A DNA stretch of 64,000 bases, taken from contig OX419755.1 of assembly GCA_948567375.1 (NCBI GenBank), positions 30,013,001 through 30,077,000 of the forward strand, read 5' to 3'. This stretch comes from Lunularia cruciata (taxonomy: Eukaryota; Streptophyta; Marchantiopsida; Lunulariales; Lunulariaceae). Below are positions 53,501 to 64,000 of the stretch, in pieces; position 1 is the first letter of the stretch, and each line of letters opens with the position of its first letter. The notes below the pieces were generated by a model. It worked only from the letters and a program-made list of their open reading frames with translations. It had not been told where the DNA came from and made no database searches. The position numbers and the translations under genes were made by a program.

Positions 53501-53613
53501 TTTCCTCCAAAGTCACTTCCGTCCATTACTTCTTTTGCAATTTGGCTTTTTGTGCTTACTTCTTCCCTCAAATGCTAATAAACAAAAAAAAAACAAAAAA
53601 TGTGGGTACTACA
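50503..53613 (-). repeat. 5' giant LTR of element D
   Basis: It starts TGTGACAACTTGG and ends GGGTACTACA (3111 bp). 50503-51240 is the promoter/R/U5 part with the inverted TTAAATATTG box near 51117. 51241-53060 is the U3 ORF. 53061-53613 is the U3 start, with an A-rich run at 53580-53600. It is shorter than G because of an internal deletion near 51325. Confidence 0.85.
51241..53060 (-). pseudogene. U3 ORF of element D
   Basis: N-domain: 52376-52807 open for 143 codons (VESYRDPIRRSIMGAIMAMF, LERTTYVNMQQAVFFHQMF, VNWAKCFHHQTRQMVINW, PPHYFAPFTTHFYFGLNLL). The coiled coil is 51409-51843 (QDHRKVTNELQVVKHLLSEM, EEIEELWRDEAF). Near 51325 the coiled coil (ELAIRHEEGE) joins directly to the C-terminal tail LKANDEVDIGLG, so most of the ARLHELKLLVQ block is deleted. 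Confidence 0.78.
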
Positions 53614-54101
53614 CCAAGGTGGGGCCCAGTAAAGTCACCACGGAAGAGGAGGAGAGCTCAAATGGAGAAACCTTGAAAGTACAAAGATTACAACTTTGGG
53701 GTAAGGTGCAAGAAGGAGTGTTGCTTGAAGACAAAGGCCGAGCTGATGACAAGAATTGCAAAGGAGTGGATTATCTATCAAAGGTCGTGTGTCCATTGTT
53801 GGTGTTCCTACAACAAAAGAAAGTAGAGATGGTGAGTGCTAATCTTGATGTGCGCAATGAGTTGGCAGTAGTAGAGAAGTGGAGTGCGGAAACCTCGTTG
53901 TTGAGAAGCAAACTAACAAGAGTAGAGATGGAAGCCAAAGAACTTTGGATGGAGGAGATTCTTTGGAGTAAGCAGTCCAAAGTAATGAGGGAAGATTTGG
54001 TGAAGTGTCACGAGGAGGCAAAGGAGATGACAACATTAGTCACAATGCTCAAGGGAATAATTGTTGATGCATGAGTAGAGTTAATATACTCAAAGGCAAG
54101 T
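53614..54101 (+). pseudogene. U3 ORF of element I, middle part
   Basis: It contains GETLKVQRLQLWGKVQEG, KGVDYLSKVVCPLLVFLQQK (the second conserved block, also in G at about 33680), NELAVVEKWSAETSLLRSKL and the coiled coil to IIVDA. It joins 57921 once the insertion with TSD CAAGT (54097-54101, 57916-57920) is removed. Confidence 0.78.
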
Positions 54102-54903
54102 TGTGACAACCCGACAAATATCACTTTTGTGGTAATTGGGTAAGTAAAGTTCATTCCCGTAGAGATACGAGTCAGAAATGTCCAAATACGAAGCAAAGTA
54201 ACAATTTAGTTCTTCTTGAGTTCTTCTTTAGTCTCTCAGGTAGACACTACACCCAGAAGAGAGTAACAAGCACTGACTCGCAGTCTTGTCACAAATTTCA
54301 CACTCCTTAATCACAACTCCATCAATTCTTTCCAGACAATCTTGATTGTGATGATTCAAGCTCTCCCAAAAATGGCACTTCACTGCAAAATGACTTCACC
54401 TCAGAATTGTGTTCCACCCCTCCACTGAAGGCACAACTTCCTTGATCAAAATTGCTTCACATCAACTTCGCACTGCACCCACAAATGCAGAATACTACCA
54501 ACACTACAATTCCTCTCAGATCTATCAAGGCATTTGCTCCAATTGCACTTCACTCAGGATCAAACACACAAAATGAAGATCAAGGCTGTAGAATCCAACA
54601 TCCAATAAGCACACTGACTTGCACTTCAAATTTCTCCACACACTCACAAACATAGACACAAAGTTGATACTTGGAATCAAGCTCAAGCGACGAGCATTGC
54701 TTCACAACACTTTGCTTTATCTATTTTCAGAATTATGAGCACTGAACAACATTTGACTACGAGTGCCACTCTTAAATAGTGAAAAAATCGACAGTTATCT
54801 TCCTAATGTACCTCTTCCTTATGACTCTACAAACTTGTAGATCTGAAATGACAATGCACCTCTTCATATCTGCCTATTCAAATCTCAAATCGGTTACTAA
54901 TCC

Positions 54904-55374
54904 GATCCGATGTCTACGTCTTTCTCGTCTTTCAAACCCGATCCCAAAGTAACTTTACTTCCTATTACTCTATCCTTGGGCTTCATAATTCCTACCTCTT
55001 CTACTAGATCTAACAGTTCTCTTTCCTGATCTGACATTTCACTAGTGTGTAATCTATCTAACTCCTTATCTTTTGACCCACTCTTCTCTAATGTTCCCAG
55101 TGGTAACTCCAAAGACATTTGCACTCCTATCTCTCTTACTTTGGGTTTAACTACTATCAATTAATTTATTAATTCTATTATGTCCTCATCAAGAATTGTA
55201 ATTGAAAGCATGGGTACACTATCTACATCTTCAATTTGCAACCCACTGTCCCCTAATCACTCATGTTATTGACCCAAAGACATTTACAGTCTGATCTTGC
55301 ACTTTGTGTTTATTCAATACTGCTACTTCTCCTTCAATTCTTGTTCCATCTTCAATCTAAACTGAAATTGAAGT
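54904..55374 (-). pseudogene. U3 ORF tail in copy 1
   Basis: 54897-55160 is open for 87 codons: VREIGVQMSLELPLGTLEKS, KELDRLHTSEMSDQERELLD and GLKDEKDVDIGSD. Upstream only a short degraded stretch remains. It is cut at 55374 by copy 2. Confidence 0.7.
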
Positions 55375-57282
55375 TGTGACAACCCGGCAAATATCACTTT
55401 TGTGATAATCGGGTAAGTAAAGTTCGTTCCCGTAGAGATACGAGTCAGAATTGGTCAAATACAAAGCAAAGTAACAATTTCAGTTCTTCTTGAGTTCTTC
55501 TTTAGTCTCTTAGGTAGAAACCACACCCAGAAGCGAGTAACAAGCACTGACTCGCAGTCTTGTCACAAATTCACACTCCTTAATCACAACTCCATCAAAT
55601 CTTTCCAAACAATCTTGATTGTGATGATTCAGGCTCTCCCGAAAATGGCACTTCACTGCAAAACGACTTCGCCTCAGAATTGTGTTCTACCCCTCCACTA
55701 AAGGCACAACTTCCTCGATCGAAATTGCTGCACATCAACTTTGCACTGCACTCACAAATGCAAAATACTACCAACACTACAATTCCTCTCAGATCTATCA
55801 AGGCATTGCTTTGATTGCACTTCACTCAGTATCAAACACACAGAACAAAGATCAAGGCTGTGGAATCCAACATCCAACAAGCACTCTGACTTGCACTTCG
55901 AATTTCTCCAAACACTCACAAACACAATTGCGAAATTGATACTCGGAATCAAGCTCAAGCGACGAGCACTGCTTCACAGCACTTCGCTTTATCTATTCTT
56001 AGAAATAATGAGCACTGAACAACATTTTCCTGCGAATGCCACTCTTAAATAGTGAAGCAATTGACAGTTCTAACAATTATACCGTTCTACAACAACTGTT
56101 CTAACCTACAGATCCGAAATGACAATGCACCTCTTCATATCTGCCCCTTCAAATCTCAAATCGGTTACTACTCCAATCCGATGTCTACTTCTTCTTCGGC
56201 TTTCAAACCCGAACCCAAAGTAATCTTACTTCCTACTACATTTTCCTCGGGTTTCACATCTCCTATTTCCTCCACTAATTCTAACATTTCTCCTTCCTGA
56301 TATGAAATTCCTATCATAGTTAAGCCTTCTAAATCTCTATCTCCCGACCCACTCTTCTCCAAAGTGTCAAATGTCAAATCCAAAGACACCTGCACTCCTA
56401 TCTCTCTTACTTCGGGTCTAACTATTATCAATTCTTTTGCTAATTCTACTATATCCTCATCAAGAATTGTAATTGAAAGCATGAATACACTATCTACACC
56501 TTCAATTTGTGATCCACTTTCCCCTAATCACTCATGTTACTAACCTGAAGACACTTACTGTCGTATCCTGCACTTCGGGTTTATTCACTACTATTATTTC
56601 TCTTTCAATTTCTATTCTATCTTCAATCAAAACTGAAATTGAAGTTATGGGTATCCTAACTATCTTCTTTCCATACTCTAACTTCCTCTGATCCCTCTGG
56701 CAAAACTCCCAAAGTCACCTTCACTGCACTCCGAGGTCCGGTTACCTCTGATTTAGTCATCTTCATCTTGAGGCAAAGTCTCATAACCCGAAGTCATGTA
56801 AACCGGAAGTCCAAAGTACGAAATCCGAAGTCACATTTACCCGAAGACACTTTGACCCGAAGTACATCTACTCTCAAAACTTCAAATGCTTGTAACTTCT
56901 TTTACAAACCTCCAAACTTTTCGATTTTGGTGGCAATGGAAAGCACTAAACGAGACGCTTCCAACGAGATATAACATGTTTGATTTGGACTTGTGTGCAT
57001 TAAGATATGGCCCCCGCAAAAATCCTGACTTGTAACTTCTATCTCTCCTTCGGGTTTGCCCTCTTTAACGTCTGATCCGATTTTTTCACTCCTCTGACAC
57101 AAAGTAAGCTTCTTCGGGTTGGATCCAGTCCAAATTCTTCTTCCTCTTACTTGAAATTGACTTCATAGGGTCTGATCAAATCACAGGTTTGCACTCATTT
57201 CTTCTCCATTTGCTTTCAATTTGGTTTCAGTAGTGCATTTCTTCTTCTAAACTCACCCAAAATGAAAAATGTGGGTACCACC
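55375..57282 (-). mobile_element. Giant-LTR unit, short form (copy 2), nested in copy 1
   Basis: It starts TGTGACAACCCGGC and ends GGGTACCACC (1908 bp), flanked by GAAGT (55370-55374) and AAAGT (57283-57287). 55375-56167 is R/U5, 56168-56650 the ORF tail, 56651-57282 the U3 start. The U3 start shows CCGAAGT-type short repeats and no ORF. Confidence 0.88.
56168..56650 (-). pseudogene. U3 ORF tail in copy 2
   Basis: 56168-56482 is open for 104 codons: EIGVQVSLDLTFDTLEKSGS, EMLELVEEIGDVKPEE and LKAEEEVDIGLE at the end. It has the same truncated form as copy 1, so the two share an internal deletion. Confidence 0.72.
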
Positions 57283-57920
57283 AAAGTCATGGGTATCCTA
57301 ACTATCTATTCTTTCTCTATCCTAACTTCCTCTGATCCCTCTAGCAAAACTCTCGAAGTCACCTTCACTGCACTCCGAGTTCCGACTTCCTTGGTGTCTT
57401 GAGGTAAAGTCTTTAGACCCAAAGTCATGTAAACCCGAAGTCCAAAGTACAAAGTCTGAAGTCACATTGACCCAAAGACACCCAAACTACTTTGTACATC
57501 TACTCCCAAAACTTCAAATTCTTGTAACTTCTTTTACAGACCTCCAAACTTTGCGATTTTGGTGGCAACAAAAAGCCCTGAACAAGATGCTTCCAACAAG
57601 ATATAGCACGCTCGATTTTGACTTGTGGTCATTGAGATATGGCCCCTGTAGTATTCCCGACTTGTAACCTTCATTCCTCCTTTGGGTCTGCCTTCCTTTG
57701 GCGCCTGATCCGAGTTTTTCCCTCCTCTGACACAAAGTAAGCTTCTTCAAGTTTGATCCAGTGCGAGTTCTTCTTCCTCTTACACAAAGTAGACTCCGTC
57801 GGGTCCGATCAAAACACAAGTTTCCCTTCATTTCTTCTCCATTTGGTTTCAATTTGGTTTCAGCAAGGCACTTCTTCTTCAAAACTTGTCCAAAATGAAA
57901 AAAGTGGGTACCACACAAGT

Positions 57921-58700
57921 GTAGCGGTAATGGAGCAAGAGTTGGAAAGTCTCAAGAAGAAGGCCATTGAGAAAGATCAAGCCTGGCAGTGGAAGTTAGC
58001 CAAGCGTGGTAGAGAAGAAGATTGATTGCAAGGATTGTTGAGGGTGGCAGAAGAGCAAATTATTGTGAATCAACAAGAGAAGGAGGCAATGAAGGCTGAA
58101 TTTGAGGACGAGCTCCAGATGTATCACAATGAGTTGGAAGAAGAAAGAAAGAAGGAGAAGCTCAAGATTGTAGGAGAAGCCAATGATGTAGCCAGGGTGG
58201 TAAATGAGATCAAGGTAATGCTGAGCATGGAGGTTGATGGTAAACTGGAAGAAGCCAGATTGCACAAGTTGAAATTGTTGGTGCAGAAGATATGTAAGAG
58301 AAAGGTGAAGGACACGGAGTTGAATAATTTATTAATTCATTTGCGAGAACAAATAGATAGAAAAATGTTAGAAGTAGGAGAAAATATGTGTCTCAGATTG
58401 GATCTTGTTAGGACCGAGTTAGACAAACTTCATAGTGAAGTACAAGAAGTTAGAAGACCTAAAGTAATAGAGATAGGAGTGCAAGTGTCTTTGGATCAAT
58501 TATTTGAGATATTAGAGAAGAGTGGAATGGAAGATAAAGAATTAGATAGATTACCCACTAGTGCAATTGTAGTTTGTAGTGAAGAAATTGTAGAAATAGA
58601 AGAGTTAGGAGTAGAATTCAATAGACCCAAAGATGGGGAAATTCTCAAAGGAACATTGGGATTGGAAGCCAAAGTCAAAATTGACATTGGATTAGATTAG
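57921..58700 (+). pseudogene. U3 ORF of element I, C-terminal part
   Basis: It resumes as VAVMEQELESLKKKAIEKDQ, WKLAKRGREED, then after one stop at 58024 is open for 224 codons (58026-58700): EAMKAEFEDELQMYHNELEE, EARLHKLKLLVQKICKRKVK, REQIDRKMLEVGENMCLRLD, IGVQVSLDQLFEILEKSG, ending VKIDIGLD. It is mostly coiled coil and is the longest intact C-terminal half in the window. Confidence 0.82.
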
Positions 58701-59478
58701 TAACAATTTTGAGATTTGAAGAGGTAGATATGAAAAGATGCCTTGTTATTTTGGATCTACAAGTAGGAAGAGTTGTTAGGAAATGGTATATTAGTGAGTA
58801 ACTGTCAAGTGCTCTGCCTATTTAGTGTTATGTTGTTTATTGCTCATAATTTTTGAGAATAGATAAAGCAAAGTGCTGATTTCAATGCTTGTTGCTTGAG
58901 CTTAATTCCAAGTATCAACACTGCATATGTGTTTATGAGTGCGTGGAGAATTCTGAAGTGCAAATCAAAGTGTGTTGGATGTTGGATTCTGCATCTTGAT
59001 CTTCATTCTATGTGTTTGATCCTGAGTGAAGTGCAATCAAAGTTATACCTTTGATAGATCTAAGAGGAATTGTAGTGTTGGTAGTATTTTGCATTTGTGA
59101 GTGTAGCGTAGTGTTGATGTGAAGCAATTTTGATCAAGGAAGTTGTGCATTCAGTGGAGGGATGGAACACAATTCTGAGGTGAAGTCATCTTGCAGTGAA
59201 GTGCCATTTTTGGGAGAGACTAAATCATCACAATCAAGATTTTTTGGGAAGATTTGATGGAGTTGTGCTTGTGGGTGACAAATTGTTATGATAAGATTAC
59301 GAGTCAGTGCTTGTTACTCTCTTTTGGGTGTAGTTTCTACCTAAGAGATTAAAGAAGAACCCAAGAGAACTAATTTGGTTACTTTGCTTCATGTTTGACC
59401 AATTCTGATTAGTATCTCTACGTGAACAAACTTTACTTACTTGATTACCACAAAAGTGATATTTGCCGGGTTGTCACA
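58701..59478 (+). repeat. Promoter/R/U5 part of the LTR of element I
   Basis: It runs from the ORF stop to GCCGGGTTGTCACA at 59478. The TATA-like box is degraded (CTATTTAGTG near 58809). The conserved tail blocks are present. It is non-coding and is followed by the PBS. Confidence 0.8.
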
Positions 59479-59485
59479 TGCTTTT

Positions 59486-59503
59486 TGGCATTGCTGCCAA
59501 AGA
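59486..59503 (+). other. Degraded primer binding site of element I
   Basis: TGGCATTGCTGCCAAAGA lies seven bases after the LTR end, where D has TGGCGCCACTGCCGGGGA. The same spacing and flanking TTTTTGG support it despite several changes. Confidence 0.65.
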
Positions 59504-61900
59504 TACAAATCTCGGAAGTGGAAGAATACAAAGCCAATTTTGAAACTAGGTATCAAAGCAATATGAATGTTTGCATTGAGAGAACAACGAGAAGAGAGAG
59601 TTCAAAGACAAATGTTGCATTGTGAAGAAAAAGAATGCTAGAAGATCCAATCTACTTTTGACAAAAACCAAATGGGAGGCGTTGGACTTTCAACTTGTTC
59701 ATGAAGTTCAAGAAGCCTTGCAAGAACTAGAACAAAAGAATTGTGAAGGTCGGTGGTATGGCTATTTCTTTTCTTCCTTGTCCAAGAAGAAGGAAGACTC
59801 AAGTAGGCAGACACACTCATTACAACCCAATACACCAACTTCTCCTAAGCTGTAAAGGAAGTCAAATTTATAATGAAATTTGTTCAAGAAAAGACAACAT
59901 GAATCCTAACGGAAAAAGAGTGTCAACATCTTCTACACATTGTTCTATGATTGTCTCAAAGGAATTTTGAAGAACACTCCAAAGGTGTTGAGCCTCTTTC
60001 TTCTACTTGGGTTGAAGTCGACACAATCAGAGAGGAAGTAATTGTCAAAGAAGACCCGCCATTGAACTTGACTAATTTGAATCCTTGGGCTGTCAACACG
60101 ACATCAATATCAACCAATTCCTTAGGCTTTATCAAGTTCAACCTTACCTCAACTGATTCCATTGAGTTGAACAATGACTTTGTTACTTGTCAACCAACAT
60201 GCCCATCAAAAGTACAATGAGACAGAACAAGACAAAGACCTCGATGAATTCATCAAAGAATTGAAAGTCATTTCCTTTGCTAATAAGGAACATGACTTGG
60301 TGGATCGCTTGTGAATTTTCCTCAATCTGCTCCAAAAGAAGGCTTGGAGGTGGTATACTCATGTAACCCAAAAGGGGTTTGTACCACGGACTAGGCAAAC
60401 TTGAGAAACAATTTCTAGAAATGATTCTGGGAAGTTGATTACAATACAAGTGTCTTCATTGCACTCAACAATTTGGACAAAGGCAGGAAGGAGAAGTTCA
60501 GAGACTCCTCTGAGCACTTCATGGCACTTTTGAACCAAGTTGCAAAGCCATTGGGTGTGGTGGGTTACTCTGATGCCCAAGCCATTAGCTGGTTTATGGG
60601 AGGACTTTCACTAGAGATTTGGATATTTGCTAGGGAGAGAAATGTAACTTCCCTAGATAAGGTACTCAAACATGTCACCCGTTATGAGGCGGCTCACTCT
60701 CACTCTACTGGTAATCAAAGAAATTGGGAGAAGAAAGGCAAGAAACCCAGAAGAAGAGCTTCTCGTAGTACATCCCCTTCTTCAGAGGAATCCTCTACAT
60801 CTTCAGGTTCTTATTTGGAATCCAAAGAAGAATCAAAGCCAAGAAGAGTACAAAGACATGGAAGCAAGAAACCATTGACACCCCCAGCAAAGAGTGTACA
60901 TAAGGCAAACAAAAAATTGGATGCTCTTATAAAACAGTTTGCAGATTTTAAGATCCAGATGATTGGGTCAAAGGACCAAAGAAAGCTTCCATCATTTGGC
61001 AGATTCAACTTATGGTGCACCACATGTGGCAAGTCAGGCCATGAAAATATGGAATGCAATACTCATAATGCATTCTAGTGCAGTAGATTGATTGGGTTCT
61101 AGGATGGAACCAAGAAGAGGAGGAGGAAGCGGTGTACCAAACTCAAGAGGTACCCCCTCACGCAAGCACATTGTACCAAGGTCCAAGATACAAACCAAGG
61201 GAGTATAACCCCAATGCTCCCCCACAAAAACCACCAATTAGCAACCAAAACTGACCTCAGAATGTTGCACTTGGAGCATGTTACAATTGTGGCTCAATAG
61301 GACATTGGTCTCCAAACTGTTTGGAGCCAAGACAACAAATTAAGTATGTTCTCCTTTGTGGGAATTGTAAAGGATCGGGTCATACGGGCAACCAATGCCC
61401 TCATCTCCCAAACCCAAAGCCACCTATGAAATATGTACAGACCCTAGCCAAGCATAATGCGCTCTATGCAAAAGGGGATACTTATGTAGATTGTATAACA
61501 CTTGAGGGAGGAGAGACTTCAAGAAGGGAGCCCGGCCTCTGAAGGTGAATGGCCGGACCTTGAAATTTTGAAGGTTGAGACACACGCAAGTAAGAAGGAG
61601 TTTGATCCCAAGGAACTGAGTACAACCTCTTTGTCCTCACAAAAGGCAAAGAGACTACGCCCAAAGTCATCCTTTTTGCCAAGGAGGAAAAGATTCTAGC
61701 TAAAGCTTTGCCAAAAGAACTTAGGGAAGCAGTACTTAGAACTTAGGAGATGAATTTGGAGGAGATGAAGATGAAGCCTCTAGTTTTTCCAGAGGACATC
61801 AGATCCAAAGTGAAGGATTTGATCCAAGCTTAGGTAGGCCAACCCAAGGAACCTCGGGTTAAGACCACTAGTACTCCAATCACCATCATAAAGTCAAATT
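59504..61900 (+). pseudogene. Gag of element I
   Basis: N-terminal coiled segment (LVHEVQEALQELEQKN, 59690), linker (NPWAVNTTSISTN), capsid-like part across shifts, then 60473-61078 open for 201 codons (FRDSSEHFMALLNQVAK, RNVTSLDKVLKHVTRYEAAH, Ser/Arg-rich SRSTSPSSEESSTSSGS, CTTCGKSGHENMEC). Two more knuckles follow at 61276-61410, CYNCGSIGHWSPNC and CGNCKGSGHTGNQC. Three knuckles of form C-x2-C-x4-H-x4-C are thus preserved. The spacer to protease (61500-61900) is degraded. Confidence 0.8.
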
Positions 61901-62089
61901 TGAACATGGTTAGACTTTGAACCCAAAGATGAAGGTGAAAAAGGTGAAATTAGGAGGAGTACCTCAATACAATATTGTAGCAGATTAGGCATATACAAGT
62001 GCAAACGTCACATTCAAGCAACTGTGGGAAGACAATAAGTTGTATAAGAAGCAGCTAAATTTAGCCCTCAAGAAAGTAAGTGCAATGTC

Positions 62090-62900
62090 TAAAAAGACCT
62101 GCCCGTTATTTATTGTATTGAACAAGAAGATCTAGGATCTCCCAAAGTTGATGTGGACATTGCAAAGTACATGCTCACGTCGATACCCATTGATTTGGAT
62201 TTTGGTGTGAATGTCATGACCAAAGATATTGCAAATCAGTTGGGTATCATACATTTGAGCCGACCTCCGGATTTTGAAATTTGCATACCAACCAAGAGAC
62301 GGCCATTGGGTATGCTATCAAACATTACCACAATCATTGGAGGAGTGCCCTTCAAGTTGAATTACATTGTGTTGCAACCAATGACCAAAATGGGTTACCC
62401 ATTGTTGATCTAAAGACCTTTGTTGTATAGTGCCCAAGTTGTGGTGGATTGGCACCAACAAAAGTTGCAGTTTAAGGACATTTCATCTGAAGACCAAAAG
62501 CTAGTGATCGTGAGTTGAACAAAGGTTCCTCACCTTGGGGAAACAACTTCATCAAAAGATGAAGATGAACTCTAAAGATTCATCATCTTTGTCTTCAAAA
62601 GACTCCAAAGACAAAGTCCAAGTCAACTACTTGGAATGCTATGAGATAGAGGTCAAAGACAAAGACCCATATGACATCTCCTTGGGTGAAAATGACTTGG
62701 AGGAAGGTTTGATTGCAGTTTGACTCAGATTAAGCCAAGTAAGCCATGTGGAAGGAGTCATCAACCCCGTGACTATCAAGATGTTGTCTTGACTAAAGGA
62801 AAATTTTTGAAAATTTCTAAGACAGTCACTTTCGAGGAGTTGGCAAGATACATTGCCCTATTTATAGAATTCTAGGATGTATTTGCCTGGTCTATTGATC
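62090..62900 (+). pseudogene. Protease and linker of element I
   Basis: IAKYMLTSIPIDLDFGVNVM carries D-L-D in place of the D-S-G seen in D. GVPFKLNYIVLQPMTKMGYP and the acidic linker (SKDSSSLSSKDSKDKVQVNY) follow, ending at a degraded DVFAWSID. There are several stops. Confidence 0.75.
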
Positions 62901-64000
62901 AAATGATGGGTATTTCACAAGAATTTGGAGAACACCAGATTGATCTAGTTGAAGGTGTAGTTCCGGTTTGGCAAAGACAATACCGCTTGAACCCAAAGTA
63001 CTCACTCTTGTTCAAAGATGAAACCGATAAGTACTTAGGGGCCGGAATAATCTTTTCTATCTTGAGTAGTACGTGGGTTTCCTCTATAGTCATTGTTACA
63101 AAGAAAGAGATGGGAAGATTTGAGTGTGCCAAGATTTTTGCAAATTGAATGCAGTTACGAGGAAGAATCATCATCCCTTGCCTTTTACCAATACCATTTT
63201 GGACCAAGTAGCTGGTCATCCTTGTTATAGTTTTCTCAATGGATTATTAGGGTATAATCAAGTATCTGTCTGGGAAGAAGACAAGGATAAAACCACATTC
63301 ACTACCAATTAGGGCACTTTTGCAAACAATCAAATGCCCTTTGGGTTTCTAATGTTCCCGCTACTTTCCAGTGGATGATGAATGCAATCTTCAAGGATTT
63401 TTTGTGCAAATTTTTGGAGGTCTTCATTGATGATTTTTGTGTGTTTGGGCAAAGAGAAGTACATTTAGATTATCTTTGCCAAACTTTTGAAAGGAATTGT
63501 TTTGCCGGTTTGTCATTACACTCGGAGAAATGCTTCTTTGCAATGAAGGAGGGAATTCTTCTTGAGATAGGGTGTCAAGCTGAGGTATTGAAGTTGATGT
63601 TGAAAAGGTAAAAGTTATCTTAGCTTTGGAATCCCCAAAAAACATCAAGGAGCTGAGAGCCTTATTGGGACATGTCAGATACTACAAATGCTTTGTCTCA
63701 AACTATGTTGTCCTTGCTGCACCCCTTACAAAGCCTCTGAAGAAGTCTAAAGACTACTTGTGGGCAGCAAAACAAGAAGAAGCTTTCCAAGTATTGAAGA
63801 GGAAACTGGTTAAAGCACCAGTTATGAGGGCCCTGAATTGGGATGCCTCTTTTCACATGTATGTGGGCACTTTGTCCATGGCAATCAGAGTAATCTTAAG
63901 TCAAAAGGCCAAGAAGAAGAATGACTATCCGATTTATTATGCCAGCCAAAAATTATCAGCTTCAAAAAAGAACTATTTGACAACTAAAAGAGAAGCACTC
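62901..64000 (+). pseudogene. RT and start of RNase H of element I
   Basis: 62903-63148 (GEHQIDLVEGVVPVWQRQYR), 63124-63312 (CQDFCKLNAVTRKNHHPLPF, LDQVAGHPCYSFLNG, GYNQVSVWEEDKDK), 63375-63611 (VFIDDFCVFGQ, FIDD core). After a shift near 63570 the thumb and RNase H follow to the edge: LAAPLTKPLKKSKDYLWAAK, DASFHMYVGTLSMAIRVILS and YPIYYASQKLSASKKNYLTT. It shows what element A lost at 1808. Confidence 0.82.

Larger units (their letters stand above)
46601..53613 (-). mobile_element. Element D: giant-LTR Ty3 element, 3' part missing
   Basis: The 5' LTR (50503-53613), PBS (50478-50495), gag, protease and the start of RT are in order on the minus strand. At about 46601 RT stops at the QMPFGL region, so the rest of pol and the 3' LTR are lost. 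The LTR end TGGGTACTACA abuts the U3 ORF of the LTR of I at 53614, so D was inserted into that LTR. Confidence 0.85.
54102..57915 (-). mobile_element. Giant-LTR unit, short form (copy 1), split by copy 2
   Basis: It starts TGTGACAACCCG and ends GGGTACCACA, with the perfect TSD CAAGT. Without copy 2 it is about 1.9 kb. 54102-54903 is R/U5, 54904-55374 the C-terminal piece of the U3 ORF (GIQMSLELPLGTLEKSG-like tail ending VDIGSD), and 57288-57915 the U3 start. The N-domain and coiled coil of the ORF are missing. Confidence 0.9.
53614..64000 (+). mobile_element. Element I: giant-LTR Ty3 element, runs off the window
   Basis: The 5' LTR is 53614-54101 plus 57921-59478, split by nested units. It lacks its 5' end because D is inserted there. 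The PBS region is at 59486, followed by gag, protease, RT and the start of RNase H to the window edge. It is in + orientation and the same family as A and D. Confidence 0.85.

Noticed and set aside
56640-57915. A roughly 640-bp tandem duplication
   Set aside because: It is explained by copy 2 nested in copy 1: each has its own U3 start, and TSD-like GAAGT/AAAGT flank copy 2.
1-64000. CRISPR arrays, rRNA, tRNA, bacterial operons
   Set aside because: No regular short repeats with unique spacers were seen, and no rRNA or tRNA sequence was recognised. The content is plant retrotransposons throughout. The reading was by eye, so a diverged tRNA could be missed.

Overview
The window is repeat-rich nuclear plant DNA. 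I found no host gene, no rRNA or tRNA gene and no CRISPR array. Almost every stretch belongs to decayed LTR retrotransposons of the Ty3/gypsy superfamily, inserted into one another. Three things point to a land plant with a large, transposon-bloated genome: the PBS types (an initiator-Met match in one element, an Asp-tRNA-like match as in Athila/Tat elements in another), a chromovirus with a C-terminal chromodomain, and RTs with FIDD/FLDD/YIDD cores. The species cannot be read from the sequence.

Layout. 1-1364: end of a giant LTR (+) inserted into the integrase of element A. 1365-25720: element A (-), a giant-LTR Ty3 element. Its gag-pol is split by element B (3500-9984, a chromovirus with TSD TGAGG), which itself carries a solo LTR (4887-5565). 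A's 5' LTR (from 12557) is split by element C (14294-24301). 25722-28851: two further pieces of the giant LTR. 28852-31673: J (+), a second, diverged copy of the C family. 31674-39322: giant LTR unit H (-) with a complete unit G (31820-35600, +) inside it (TSD AGAAA). 39400-40290: a diverged relative of the ORF carried by the giant LTR. 40584-about 46600: element E (-), Tat/Athila-like. 46601-53613: element D (-), with PBS and 5' giant LTR. 53614-64000: element I (+). Its 5' LTR holds a unit that itself holds another unit (54102-57915 and 55375-57282, with TSDs CAAGT and GAAGT/AAAGT). I's gag, protease, RT and start of RNase H run to the window edge.

Two systems stand out. Element C (and J) encodes gag, protease, a complete C5 cytosine-DNA methyltransferase domain, RT, RNase H and integrase, and in C the integrase is followed in frame by a PHD finger. 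This is a retrotransposon with both a DNA-methylation writer and a chromatin reader. The giant-LTR family (A, D, I and at least six LTR-only units) carries a roughly 850-codon ORF inside the U3 part of the LTR, upstream of a TATA-like box. The ORF has a conserved N-terminal domain, an acidic linker, a long coiled coil and a conserved C-terminal tail. In a genomic transcript it would be the 3'-most ORF, and I do not recognise it as a characterised protein.

Element B has LTRs packed with alternating GAA/TTC units (heat-shock-element-like) just upstream of a TATA box. All coding regions seen carry stops or frameshifts, so the window is a fossil bed. The least damaged pieces are the U3 ORF of G, the 439-codon protease-RT ORF of B, the methyltransferase of C (stops but no frameshift over the domain) and C's integrase-PHD segment.
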